Assembly: GCA_034698045.1 (NCBI GenBank) | Contig: JAQGAU010000820.1 | Location: forward strand, 1 to 23,569 | Origin: Paramacrobiotus richtersi | Lineage: Eukaryota; Tardigrada; Eutardigrada; Parachela; Macrobiotidae | DNA: 23,569 bases | Direction of reading: 5' to 3' | Shown here: positions 1 to 19,812 of the stretch, one piece after another | How positions within the stretch are numbered: the stretch's first letter is position 1 | Layout of the letters: the number at the start of each line of letters is the position of its first letter | Translations under genes and position numbers: made by a program | Notes under the pieces: model-generated | What the model was told of the DNA's origin: nothing | The model's database searches: none | The model's input: only the letters and a program-made list of their open reading frames with translations

Positions 1-851
1 TCTGCAGTGTGGATCTGTCAAATTGTTTCTCTCTCTGCTTGAAGCTAAGAACTTGCTGTAGTATGACTGATTTGGTTGGGGTTTTCTCTACATTGACCAG
101 ACTTTTGAGTGCCACAAGATGGCTTGTCTGCTCGAAATGAATAAAATAAATAAAAATGTCTTGATGAGCACTCAGTCATTCGATCTGTCCGAGCAGAAAG
201 TGTGCGCTGGACATGGTGTACTGTTTCCTCTCTTTTCTTCTGTTTACTATCTGTTTAGTGATGTTTGTACGGTTATTTGGTTGAGAAAACATTCTGTATA
301 ATATACAAATATATTATGTCAAGCAGAAAACGTAGTGAAGTGGCTGTATCAGGCCTGGACGGACTTGTCATGCACCAGCCACTAGTCACAAATTAGCTGC
401 GTACAGTATTTTAATATAAATCTCTTTCCTTATTGTTATGCAAATGCCCTCAAAAAAGTATTCTGAAACATAACTTCACTAACAGCAAATTTCAACCAGC
501 AGAACGACGTCATACGGTAGACACAATTCTCTTACGCTAGTAATGTGGACTAATCGACATTACTGTAGAATCAATTACACCGCTGCAGATACTTTCTGCT
601 GCTGAATCGAAATTCAACTTCGAAGTTATCAACTGCTTGGCTGCATTTATTAACTGAAGCAAGCAATAATTTCTGCAAAGCTTTTCTATTTTGTAGTTAC
701 CTAATACCGATAGTATATGTTCGCTGTACAAACACAACAAAGTGATAACTCATACCGGTCTCCGGATCCATTTGAAACCATAAAACTGTCCCAATCATTC
801 TCACCTGCATATGAACAAATCGCGATTATTCCTAATGATGGGAAACACATT
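1..851. other. No gene recognised
   Basis: AT-rich sequence with only short unrelated open frames. Just below position 852 nothing continues the PRPF40 homology of the neighbouring fragment, although a donor-like GTAGAA on the minus strand (850-855) would allow an exon further along. I see no convincing repeat, RNA gene or promoter here. Confidence 0.5.
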
Positions 852-1350
852 CTACCATTTGGACATGGAATACACAATCCCCTTCTGAGCCAGCTCATCC
901 AACCAAATCCGCTTCCCAATTCTTTCGGTGCGACCGTTTCCGCTGCCACTTTTCCGCTCGCCCCTCCTCCTCAAGCTACATACTTCTCCATCTGTAAACA
1001 CTGTCAGAGCGTCCAGTTGGTTGATCTTCGACATAACAGGATCCCCGACAAACACCTTCGGTCAGGCGCTTTTGACACTCGTTCCACGTGGTCTTGTAGC
1101 GGATACGGGGAATGTTATCCAGAATGAGGGGCAATTTGTCCATGGTTGGTTCGCTTCTCCACGGAGGTCATCGAGTCCTCGAAGAGGGCTTCTTTACGTC
1201 CAGGCACGACGCGCCGGATGTTGTCGTAGATAAAGACCAGCTTCTCGGTAGGGTGTTGAGCAGGAGACGCGGGTCGGTGACCGAGAGCATCTTTTCGAAG
1301 AATTCACGGGCGCGTTCCAGACGTTTGCGCTGGTCTTCTTTTGCTTGTTT
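852..1350 (-). pseudogene. PRPF40-like FF-repeat fragment, frame-broken
   Basis: PRPF40 (Prp40) is a U1 snRNP-associated splicing factor with WW domains followed by FF repeats. Reading 1350 down to 852, the translated pieces follow the order of two FF repeats in animal PRPF40A. A piece with RKRLERAREFFEKML comes first, then EKLVFIYDNIRR, then ILDNIPRIRYKTTWNE (compare NILDNMANVTYSTTWSE), then SKINQLDALTVF (compare QNMDKEDALICF), then WLDELAQKGIVYSMSKW (compare FLDELHEHGQLHSMSSW). These lie in at least three reading frames, so at least three frameshifts separate them. A plausible acceptor (cttgcag) precedes position 1350 and a donor-like GTAGAA follows the final Trp codon, so an intron-exon structure seems retained and this is not a processed copy. 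No WW domain or upstream FF repeat is visible between this fragment and coronin. It is a gene fragment or pseudogene, or a real exon damaged by assembly error. The family call is fairly secure; the status is not. Confidence 0.65.
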
Positions 1351-2253
1351 CTGCAAGCAGTGCAAAATCATCATCGACAAATGGTTACGAAAAACACCCA
1401 ACCACTGTAATGTATATCAGAGAAACAAACGTTGAATTCACGCGGTAAAAAAATTACTACATAAATATACAACACAATGAAATCTTATTATTATCATGCG
1501 AATGATATAGCACAATGTCATTACACATTACATAATGCATAGCGAAACGTAGTACAGAGGCACGAACCGGGCAAAATGACACCGATAAAACACTTCATAT
1601 CCGGTAACTACGAGTGATAAGGTATTTGCAGTTTTCAGATGGGGCAGCGCAGGAAGCGGACAGTATGTACTAAAAATGTCATCGGACAGTGTATGTAGCA
1701 GTGAACGAACTAATAAATGAAATTATTTACTGTTTGTTTACAACAGTATGATCAGCTAACAAAGACTTGTGATTTTCATTTGCTAGAATAAATTTAGCTC
1801 CGGAATGGCGTACATTCAAACCAGCAAGCGCCCTTGAGAGAATGCGACAGGATGTTTCTTCCGATTTTAGCCAGTGCGCACTTGAGCAAGTTTCACATAT
1901 TCCACATCGCATTTTTATTAGCAATACACACGCACGTTAGTGATCAATACGTTCCATACAAAAAACAACGGCTTACATATCAAATACAAAAAATTCTGTC
2001 AATGCTTTCAGACACATCTTCGGATAAAAATTCAAACGATACAAAAATAATCACAGTTCAAAACTGGAAGACAAAAACAAACAACTCGGCCGGCGGATAC
2101 TGTACATGCCGTGCCGATCCAGACCAGCAGGAGGACAAAAAAAAATGTACAAAATTCACGAAAAAACACATTCTCTGACAAGGATGCTAGGAACAGGCCA
2201 GAAGCAAATTCTTTGGTTCGGGTACAACTTTCCAAAGTCATGTACCTAGGCGG
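1351..2253. other. Intergenic, probable coronin 3' flank
   Basis: No coding similarity is visible. On the minus strand this lies downstream of the coronin stop codon and includes a canonical polyadenylation hexamer at 1914-1919. The open frames here are short and of ordinary AT-rich composition. Confidence 0.4.
1914..1919 (-). terminator. Candidate poly(A) signal AATAAA
   Basis: An AATAAA hexamer on the minus strand, about 335 bases past the coronin stop at 2254. Its position suits the end of a long 3' UTR, but such hexamers are common in AT-rich DNA. Confidence 0.25.
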
Positions 2254-11416
<9,163 letters not shown>

Positions 11417-12344
11417 TCAACCATCAAAGGACAAGACAAAAACACAAATTGCAACTATGTGAACCAACGAAATAACAAAATATGTACGATTGCCTCTGTA
11501 AAAATCCAAAATATAAAAATACCTTCCATTCAATGCATTCAAGATCCGTGCATTATTCGGAAAGATCCATCTATCGTACAACTGTGATTCTAACCGTCCA
11601 AATTTCGAAACAATCATTTGAAAAAGCAGAGTCCCGTGCGTTTCTTCCGTCGTGACAAAACAAGGGCAGTAAACGTTTCTGTTGTATACGCGCACAAAAA
11701 ACAAATCAAGATCCTGGCTGCCTCTCGCTTCCACATCATACCATCGACCTGCGAGAAAGAAAAATAAAGTTTACCAGATAATTTCTTTCACAATGGCATT
11801 TCAAAACACACACAGCCATTAAAAAAAGGAGTAAATTGAAAACGGTTCTAGTCGTTCAGATAAATCATTTAAATTCTTATTTAAATGGGAATGAGTGTTG
11901 CAAATGCATTATCATAAACGGAATAACGCATTTCGTTCAATAACAGGAACAGAAGAAACTAGTAAGCTAAATGAAGAAAAAAATATTTTTTGTTTTCTGG
12001 TAAAATAAAAGGGAGTAAAGGTAAGTGAAATAAAAATACACAAATAATAAATAAACACAAATAAGATCACAAACAATTAAACGGAAAAAACAAAAAAATT
12101 AAAATAAAATTAATTCTTTGGGACTCATACCTGGCGCCACGGATGCCACACCGCCCACTTTAACCGTAAAATACGAGTGTTCACCAAGAATTATCTAAAA
12201 CGCAATCACACATCTTAGCACAAGAATCCATGTCTTTCTTGGAGAAATCGTCGTATATACCAAAGTCACATCCGGAGAGTTGTGCACTCCGCCCTTACGT
12301 ACGCCGGCCTTGATGTGAAACCGACCCGATTCGGCAGCGGGCAT
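11417..12344 (-). CDS. Unrecognised three-exon protein, about 159 codons
   Basis: Exons in transcript order are 12344-12261, 12194-12131 and 11748-11417. The junctions are in phase (phase 0, then phase 1), with donors GTATAT and GTATGA and acceptors ttttag and ctcgcag. The product starts MPAAESGRFHIKAG. Its middle looks strand-rich (LGEHSYFTVKVGGV, WYDVEARGSQDLDLFFVRVY), then comes FGRLESQLYDRWIFPNN. The last 22 residues include a hydrophobic run (about 138-157) that could be a tail anchor. That run lies beyond a possible further donor (GTATTT at 11517-11522), so the true end may be spliced elsewhere. The start ATG lies 9 bases after an in-frame TAA closing the preceding reading frame in the same exon, so this may be the 3' part of a larger gene. 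I recognise no family. Confidence 0.5.
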
Positions 12345-12353
12345 TTTGATCAG

Positions 12354-12723
12354 TTAGGCGTAGCGGACCGCCTCAGCATCAGTCGTGTACTCTCCCATCT
12401 CGTTTTGATATCCTCCAGCAATATCATCATTGACGGCTGAAAAACAGAAAAGAAAACAGTCTGGAAAAATGAAGATCAACGAACCAAGAAGTTGAACTTC
12501 TTTTATGAAATACCTGAATTTATTTAAAAAATAATAACAAAAAATAATAAAAAAATTAGAAAAAATATTAGTAATCACCAACAAATTCTGTATGATAAAC
12601 CGCCACGAAAACAACCTTACCGAATGACACAGACGCCAAATCAACATGTTGGTTGTCGTTTTCAACGGGTTCGTCGTCAGTTTCTGCAAACCGTTCCGGA
12701 GTGATTCTCTGCCGTTTTCGCAT
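12354..12723 (-). CDS. Short two-exon frame just upstream, possibly joined to the next gene
   Basis: Exon 12723-12621 begins MRKRQRITPERFAE and continues through an acidic stretch. Its donor GTAAGG joins in phase 1 to an acceptor at 12436, adding a segment with NDDIAGGYQNEMGEYTTDAE before a TAA at 12354-12356. That is about 61 codons. The start is uncertain: the first exon is the downstream part of the exon (12805-12621) whose upstream part encodes an EPS15-like coil in another frame. The TAA is in frame with, and only 9 bases before, the ATG of the 159-codon gene. Function unknown. Confidence 0.35.
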
Positions 12724-13969
12724 ATGAAAAGCCTCCCAGCTGCTTGACGGCGGCCTGCAGCTGCTCGAATTCTTTGGCCATGCTGTGTAATTCGGTCTGG
12801 CAGGCCTGTGCGAAGACGTCAGATCAAACTTTATCAGTGAAATCTCAAAATTCGAAGAAAACAAGGGAAACCAGAAGAAACTACCTAGAATTCTTATTGC
12901 ATATTTGAAAACAACTACGTCAGAGCTGCAAGGAAAAGATTATACATGATAAAGTTTTTATTTTTTTAACTCTCGAGTCAATTTTGCTGACAAAGCCTTT
13001 AGTAACCAAGTTACTAAGCACGCGCAAGTGTACGCCACACGAATCACAATATAGCTGATAGTAAATCGAAAAAAACCCTGCAATCATAACCTTGACATAT
13101 CTTCTGGTCGTCAGATTCCGATCAACTAGGTACCATAATGTCAAAATATAACCAGCAGTATCGGTGCAAACCTCCGGAGATCGAAGAACTGACATATCTG
13201 AAAACATCATCTCAAATTCCACGTGAAACAGTATTACAAATTTATTAATTTATAACTAACAGATCTACAAACTGTAGTGTTTCTGATGGAAATTTTTGCT
13301 TAAATTATTAATTATACCAAAGGATAACGAAGAAACAACCGCAGAAAGAACACCACTTCGTGAGATGCATACCTGCACTTCCGCTCGTCGCCCCTCCACT
13401 TCCTGCACTAACTGTGCCTTATCCCCCTACTCTCCTCCTCCAGCGCCTTGATCTCCTTGCGCAGCTCCTCATCCCCACCCTCATCCTCGTCCACATTCTC
13501 CCCGGCCCCCGTCAGCCCGGGAATGGGGAACTGGGTCGAGTAGCTCCGCATCGACGGAGGTACCAAATCCGGGGATAAACTCGTCGGTGGATCGATACTG
13601 AACTTGACTTTCTGATGGATCAAATGGAAGGCCAGAGCAAACTGTTCATTATTCTGCACCCCGTTCTTCATGATATCGCACAGCGTCCAGATGTGGGCCA
13701 GCATGGGCGGCGGGAGGCCAGACGGCAGGAAGATGGGCCTGCATTCCCCTCCAGGCTCCATTCACCAGGCCGTCCTGGTCGGTGTCGATCGTCAGGAAGA
13801 TGTGATCGGATTTGGCCTTTTCGAAAGCGGTAACCGACCAGACAGCTAGGACTTGGTTGGGAGCGTAGGGGAAGCCCGATATGCCGGAGATGAAGGGACG
13901 TGGGGAGAAGTTAGTAGATGTAGGGGGTGCGAAGGCGGGCTCGAATGCTGAGGCGAAGGGGTCTGCCAT
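12724..13969 (-). pseudogene. EPS15-like third EH domain and first coil, frame-broken
   Basis: EPS15 is an endocytic scaffold with three EH domains, a coiled coil and a DPF-rich tail. Reading 13969 downwards, a frame starts MADPFASAFEPAF and enters an EH domain with the EF-hand-like loop DTDQDGLVNG. A shift of frame follows, then IFLPSGLPPPMLAHIWTLCD, NEQFALAFHLIHQK and SPDLVPPS, closely matching EPS15 EH3 and the segment after it. The coil starts EELRKEIKALEEE, shifts frame again near a run of five G, continues GDKAQLVQEVEGRRAEVQ and ends at a donor (GTATGC) before 13373. The next exon (from 12805) continues in phase with ACQTELHSMAKEFEQLQAAV. A further shift follows, and the exon runs on as the MRKRQRIT frame. 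EH1 and EH2 are absent. Three frame changes suggest a pseudogene or consensus error. Confidence 0.7.
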
Positions 13970-14911
13970 TTCTTTAGAATGTTATAGCGCTAATATCAGC
14001 TTGCCTCAAAGAATCTCAAGGTAATCTCACGTACAGGAACATTTACATCTATTAGAAACTCAATTCAAAGCGCACGAACGCAGTAGTATGTAGAAAGTGC
14101 ATTCGTAAAGTAAAAAGTTAAAAAGTCGGAAGGATTGAGTTTGCCTCAGTTTGGAGATCGTCGACAGTGTGTCGATAGTCTAATGGTGGATGGATGGTTA
14201 TCACCTAGCCAATCGATTACTTCTGCAGACTGCAGGTAGTTTCCGTGTTGCGTTCGTAGCTTCTTCTGCATGCAGAAAAATCGGATATTATTATGAAATT
14301 ATTATGCAGAAGTTATTACCTGATATCTAAAAATAATACAGCGGATTATCTGCGGATAACTATCGGCAGAAAGCAAACGCAGATGTCTAGTTTTCCAACC
14401 GGAAGTGACGTCACTGAACTGATATACTCTATGATACTGGGAACCTCTTTTATGCGCCGCGGGATTTTTCTTTCAACTGAGAAAACTGAGACTACGAACT
14501 ATGAGCTTACAGTGAATTTGAATAAAAATTTATTTGTTATAGGGGGACAGCAAAAATTCGTGTAATACATAATGCTATCTTACTTACAGCCAATGTAAAG
14601 CTGAAAAACCATAACAAGTAAACAAACCAAAAAAATTCGGAGATCGAATCTGCCAGTCACAGTAATATCCCTGTAATCGACTGATAAAGAGCGCGCCCAT
14701 GCCCAGACGAACCAGGCCGCTGTTCTCAGTTCTGATAAGTACTTCCAGTCAAATTTTATTTGCACAGAGAGATAAGTAAGCCGGTTCGCGAAAACAACGA
14801 AGCATGAAACCGTGTAACGGTGTAAGGATGTTCGTTTGTTAGATTAAACCGTGTTTTAATGATTCAGCCTTCTTGATCTTTAATTCTTTTAATTCCCCCA
14901 TAAAGCTTACG
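13970..14911. promoter_or_regulatory. Divergent intergenic region, possible shared promoter
   Basis: About 940 bases lie between the minus-strand EPS15-like start and the plus-strand AT-hook gene start, an arrangement that could hold a bidirectional promoter. It includes clustered CTGCAG and CTGCATGCAG sites around 14222-14277. No core promoter element can be assigned with confidence. Small open frames at 14293-14565 (plus) and 14580-14765 (minus) show no recognisable protein. Confidence 0.3.
14264..14277. repeat. Perfect 14-base palindrome TTCTGCATGCAGAA
   Basis: An uninterrupted palindrome in the divergent region, about 40 bases from a second pair of CTGCAG sites. It could bind a dimeric factor or arise by chance; no family is assigned. 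Confidence 0.4.
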
Positions 14912-17900
14912 ATGGGGAAGAAAGCCGTGAAATCACAGCACGACGAGCCACGGCGATCGGGTCGCCCTCGTCTTCCGCGCCTGTCTTCCAACCAGCACGC
15001 TGTTTACGTTGATGACGGCGAGGGTATAGTGTTGCCGGTTAAATAATCTTTGGTTAAACCGAGCATTCAGGGATTCGGCTTTGCAGGGAACTTGAAACTG
15101 GCGGGCATCAAAACATACGACGGACAAGCGGTCCCTGTCACCGACGAGAATAACGCTACGCTGGAGGATCCTGTCGTCGAGAAGCCCAAAACGGCCAAAA
15201 AGAACCCATCCACTACTGCCAAGAAAACTAAAGATGTGCCATATACCCCGGCGACGGCGTTCAAAGTCCCAAAAGCAAAACCGTTGATGAAAGGAACGGT
15301 ACGCAAACGTTACTGGAACCTTCAACAATGTTGACTTCTCCTTTTCAGTAATGTTTTTTCTCGAGAAAGATAATTGAAAAATTTATACAAAGGTTTCTGA
15401 AACTGTTTCATGTAGTGGCAAACAAAAATTCCGATGTAAATGCAGAAAAACGGGAAAATTTGCTTTTTTTCTGGATTTCTGTTTTATTTTCTGGGTTTTT
15501 ACGAAATATTCTTTAACAGACGGCCAAGAAGACAGCAGCGAAGACAGGAGCCAAGCCAGAATCGACATCTAAAGTTGGCCAGGTAAGTTCCAAAACAAAT
15601 GGAGCACTTTTACTTAATTTCCATCAGGCTTTTATAGAATTTTCAGTTTCGTAATTTTAAGTTATTTATGATTTGTCTGATGTTTTTTTATTAGACCGTC
15701 ATCCTGAGCAAGAACTGTCGACCGCAAACGCGCCAGAAAGCCAAGGATGATAAGAGAGACCAGAATGCTGAAAAAGTGGTGAAGGTAAAAAAGTGAACAT
15801 TAGTTACTTATTTTTCTGCGAAAGGGATGCAATGCAATATCGGTAGCAGTGCTTGCAGAAAACAACAACGGGGACTGCTGCGAAGGGAACGGCTGCCGGA
15901 AGTAATACGCAAACTGGGACTGAACGGGGCCGACCACCAGAAGTAGGTTGTTTAAATAATCGGTAAATTTTTACTATGCAACCATAATCCATGTTCCACA
16001 TCAGTGGATAAGCGCATCATACAGTATAGATCAAAGAGTCGTGTAAAATGTAAATATGATGCGAATAATCGGTAATTTATTACTAACAATATCAGTTAAT
16101 TTTATTTCGAAATTTTCAGACGGTTGCCGTCGCCGAAACAGCGGATCAGGCTGCTCCCCAGGATATCCCAGAAACCACAGAAAATCTTCCCAGCAACGTA
16201 CGCGTAACGGTATATTACTAGTAAATTGAATAAGATCGATTCCAGATTTTTCGAGTTTTTCCACAAGTTGGCAGTTTTGAGACAGTGTATTCAATACAAA
16301 TTTTGAGACAGTGTATTCAGACACGGGAATCTTTTACAGGAACCACCTGTAACTGCCGTGAACGAGCCAGCGGACCAAAACACCGGACCCGTTGTAACTG
16401 CCAGGAAACGCGGCCGACCTCCAAAACAAGTGAAGGTACTGTAGAACAAATCGAAAGATTTTTCTTAACAGCCATGTTCTGAAGCATAATACGCGCAGTA
16501 AACAGTATACGATCAACATTGTTGTAAATATCATCCGATATTCTGAAATTTACGTTTAATTAAATTAATTTAGTAATTTAAATTAGTAATTAAAAAAATT
16601 GTAATTTAATTTAGTTCTCGCACGCTACTGAATACATAACGTTCAATGTGATTTCCATTCAGGTTTTGCCGACGGTGGCAGTCGCTGAAACAGCCCAACA
16701 GACTGTGCGGAAAGAGACGAAATCTACCACAGTTCCCATAGCAAACCCTCCTGGAAACGTAAGCTTAATGATTTGAATTAAAGGAAAAAATTAAAATACT
16801 GTATAACGATATAAGTTCTTAGTTTTTATGGAAGTTGGCTGTTTCGAGATATTCATCGACATTAAACAATCAATTTTTCAGGACCCACAGGGAACTGCCG
16901 TGAAAGGACCAAATGCCCAGAATAATGTACCAAATGTGACTGGCAAAAAAAGCGGCAAGCCTAAAGTAAGATTTATTATAAGAAGAAAGCGTTTTCTTTT
17001 TGTATTTTTGTAAACAAAATATGTTTAAAAAAAATATTTTTTTTAATAAACAAAATGGGCTGTTTTTCATCTTAGAAAATTACTTCTTTCAAGGTGACGT
17101 TCAAACCTTCTACAAATTATATTCAGAACTTATTGTTATCTGGTAATAAATCAGTATTATTCGGATCAATAGTTACGTATGATTGCATGAGTAGGCACTT
17201 CGCTTACAAGTGCTGTTAGTACTAAGTAGTTTTATTATTAAGCAATTGTTTCAAGTCATTTGAGTATTCTGGAAACCATTTGTCAGTGTTGTAGGAAAAG
17301 TCCTCCATAACGGAATCGACACGTCAAGGGAATGGAACTGCACAGGTTAGCCTTTGCATGAAAGAATGTATTCGTAGCTAATAAACAGATGTTTGCCATA
17401 GTTTTGTTTGTGTTATTTAGCACAGTTTTCTCTTCGTGATTTAATTTTCTTGTAATGGGCAATTTTTTCCGTCCTAGGCCGAAAAGAAACGAAATAAATA
17501 TAAAAATTATTATTATTATTAAATATATAATTATTAAATAAATTTTTTAGAGTTGTAATTTAAAAAAAATTAATTCTATAAAAAAGTACAGAATTCTTCG
17601 AAGTTTTTGCTTTCCAGAAACATTCGGTGCAAACCTCTAAGAAAGCGGTGGCAAAAGCCCATCCAGCTCCCAAGGAAAAGCACTCAGAGAAGGAGCACGA
17701 AACGGGAAGAGCTGATCAAGCAGTGGTAAAACGGGTGAATTCGGTTACAATAAACTTTCCTGAAGTTCAATTTTTATTTCAGAATGTGGCTGAAAATGAT
17801 CGGGTACGATCCGCGGCACCCGAGCTGCATTTGACACAGAAGCACGACGACGGCCCGCGAGGTATGGGTAAGAATGGCTCCTTTTTCGAAACGGTCGTTT

Positions 17901-19183
17901 ATGTGCCTGATCTTGAGTTTATTGATATACTGCGGAAAAGTAGCGTTTAGAGGGTCTTGATTCCAAGAGAATTCGTCAAAACTGCTGATGCAAATCACCG
18001 TCATCGGCTGGAATCCTTTTCGATTCAGTACTTAGTAACATTTTGGTGTACACTAGGAAACCAAGAAACCTGCAGCACGGGACAAACGCGAACGCCAAGA
18101 AGTGCCTGTTGAAGAACCGGATCTGCCCGGCACCATGCGTGATCCAACGTTTCCTTATGTATTTAAGTTTTGCAGAGTCGAATGGTCGTATTGTTCTTAC
18201 CATGTGTTGTCAATGGCAGAGCAACATGGTTCACGAAGACGAGTGGGATTCAGCCGCAATGGCCTCAGCTGCGGAGCCTCGTCCGGCCAAAGTGATGGCC
18301 AGGACAGCTCTGCGGACGATGGTTAAAGATGCTCACCGCAGCCGGATTGTCAAGAAAAAGTCCAGTGATACGGACAGCGAACGTTTTATTACCGGTTAGT
18401 GGTGTTCCTTTGCTGAAATAGGGTGGCAGTTACGATTGGCTGTTATATAGCCAGAAGTCTAGAAACACGTTATACTTTTGCAAATTGGGTGATTTTTAAA
18501 AAAAATGGCTGGCAGATGATCGTCGCGTTCGTTTTTTTATTCGTGCATTCCCCGTTATTTGAAAGATTTATGAAATCTTCAGTGTACCATATGCTTTTCG
18601 TTCGACGAAGGTTTAGCATTCTTGAGTTGATTCTCAGAATTATGAAACGTACCGTCTCTGGATAGCTACTGCATTAAATTATTGATGATTTTTTTAATGG
18701 TATAATTTATAATTTTCCATAAATAGGATTATTATATTCTACTGCCTAAACGCCGTAATCGAAGCTCTACTCACCCTAAATGTTAACTTCGACGGAATCT
18801 TAGACCGTGTTTCTTCGGTATTTCAGCAAATTCCATCCATGTGCCAGACTCACTGGAAACTCGACTAGGCACGTCTAAGGTATTCTTCGAGCATCCGAAG
18901 CTGGACGACAGGTTCACGAAACAAGCTCCACACGCGGAAACTACAGCTCACGCCCATAAGCACAAGGTATGTAATTTTTCTACGTTTTTTGCAGTGTCTT
19001 TCTCCCGTTTCATGCCGGTGTATTTGTTTCTTACTGCAGCACAAACCGGCTTCCCCGGCGCGGCGAGACCTGGAAACGCTTGAAGGATCTGGGCGCGTGA
19101 AAGACCCGTGTGCAGACCGCACGCAGCACCTTGACGGCCGAGATCCAGGCCGAACGCGACAAATCCTGGGAGCTCCGCGGTGA
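14912..19183 (+). CDS. AT-hook protein with repeated exon pairs
   Basis: AT-hooks bind the minor groove of AT-rich DNA, so a chromatin role is likely. Exons: 14912-15023, 15087-15298, 15520-15582, 15695-15784, 15859-15942, 16120-16197, 16340-16435, 16663-16758, 16882-16965, 17618-17725, 17783-17867, a doubtful 17968-17999, 18057-18158, 18220-18394, 18827-18966 and perhaps 19040-19183. Phases agree throughout if the doubtful small exon is used, giving about 519 codons up to 18966. AT-hook cores are RRSGRPRLPR (residues 14-23), TERGRPPE (exon 5) and RKRGRPPKQ (exon 7); exon 9 has a weakened version, KKSGKPK. The protein is rich in Lys, Ala, Thr and Pro, and the C-terminal part has HEDEWDSAAM and VKKKSSDTDSERF. 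Exons 3-10 are all multiples of three, so exon skipping would keep frame. The 3' end is uncertain because it runs into the EPS15-like coil sequence. No orthologue is recognised. Confidence 0.75.
15695..15942 (+). repeat. Exon-pair module, copy 1 (exons 4 and 5)
   Basis: The first exon begins TVILSKNCRP and the second has TGTAAKGTAAGSNTQTG then RGRPPE. The layout matches the two later pairs: a TV-starting exon followed by an exon with a (T)A(V/K) core, an N-Q segment and a terminal AT-hook. This is the most diverged pair. Confidence 0.45.
16120..16435 (+). repeat. Exon-pair module, copy 2 (exons 6 and 7)
   Basis: The first exon begins TVAVAETADQ and ends PSN. The second has VTAVNEPADQNTGPVV and the AT-hook RKRGRPPKQ. 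The intron between them contains AAGTTGGCAGTTTTGAGACA, which resembles AAGTTGGCTGTTTCGAGATA in the intron of copy 3, so the duplication covered intron as well as exon. Confidence 0.65.
16275..16319 (+). repeat. 26-base tandem duplication in an AT-hook gene intron
   Basis: TTTTGAGACAGTGTATTCA occurs at 16275-16293 and again at 16301-16319, just upstream of the acceptor of exon 7. It is a recent local duplication and has no coding effect. Confidence 0.85.
16663..16965 (+). repeat. Exon-pair module, copy 3 (exons 8 and 9)
   Basis: The first exon has TVAVAETAQQ and ends PPGN. The second has GTAVKGPNAQNNVPNVT and ends SGKPK, where copy 2 has RGRPPK. This copy seems to have lost the arginines of the AT-hook core, so its DNA binding is probably weak. 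Confidence 0.65.
16966..17617 (+). other. Long AT-rich intron 9 of the AT-hook gene
   Basis: A 652-base intron, far longer than most others in this gene. It includes an ATT-type simple repeat around 17505-17540 and a long AT-rich stretch before the acceptor (ttccag). No further exon is recognisable inside. Confidence 0.5.
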
Positions 19184-19431
19184 GATTGAGCGGCGCCAGT
19201 GCGGCCACCAGGACGAGGCGGACAAGCTCAACCAGCAGAAGTGCCGAGCTGGAGCGGCTCAAACCGGAGGAAATGATGCTGGCGCAGACGCTGGACAGTC
19301 AGCGGGTCCAGTTGGCCAGTTTTGAGAAGGCGGTGCGTGAGGGCGATGGTAGATTGGCGCAGATTGAGGAACACAATTGTTATGGCCAACGTGGTATCGG
19401 TCAACACTACTTTAAAGGTAAACCAGTTCAC
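19040..19431 (+). pseudogene. EPS15-like coiled coil, frame-broken
   Basis: After an acceptor (actgcag, to 19039) the sequence is GC-rich and encodes a strong coiled coil in two frames. One frame gives TARSTLTAEIQAERDKSWEL and GEIERRQ from about 19110 to 19240. It then shifts to AELERLKPEEMMLAQTLDS and ASFEKAVREGDGRLAQIEE up to about 19370. A TGA lies in the first frame just before the coil. The composition and the tail that follows (19813-20120) suit the central coil of EPS15, but a coil alone is weak evidence. The first exon of this block also joins in phase to the AT-hook gene in a third frame, which ends at 19183. Confidence 0.5.
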
Positions 19432-19812
19432 ACGCTATTGATTAATGAGAAAATTTCGGCAGTTTCGTGTGTAAGACGGTATTTTCTTTCTCTCGCATTA
19501 GTTTTGTTTGTTTTGCGAAATTTTTCATCCGAAGATATAAACCTACGTACAAATTAATGCGTTTAGATGATAATTGGAAATTATTCGTGTTTAATTTAAT
19601 AGCGGTTGATTTCAATTTTTAATTTTACTTGATATGTTTTCTGTGATGAGTTTTTTATGTAACTAATAACTGCTTATTCCACGTGTCGGGTTGTGAGACC
19701 TTGAAGCATGTTTGGTACTGGGTCACTCGCAGTTCCGTAAACAGATAGCATAACCACAGGAACAATGTTTCCGAACAGTAACCATTTTATAAAGGTTTTC
19801 TTGTGTTTTCAG

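Noticed and set aside
717-1233. Plus-strand open frames up to 136 codons
   Set aside because: They are antisense shadows of the GC-rich PRPF40-like fragment, which has clear family similarity on the minus strand.
11497-11522. A possible 26-base intron in the last exon of the 159-codon gene
   Set aside because: Donor-like GTATTT and acceptor-like tacag are present, but this is much shorter than the roughly 60-base introns seen elsewhere; reading through is simpler.
12920-13222. 100-codon minus-strand frame between the two EPS15-like exons
   Set aside because: It lies wholly inside the intron joining 13373 to 12805, has no similarity, and its removal keeps the coil in phase.
14293-14765. Two small open frames in the divergent intergenic region
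   Set aside because: No recognisable domain, no splice context and AT-rich composition; one has a hydrophobic end, but that is common by chance.
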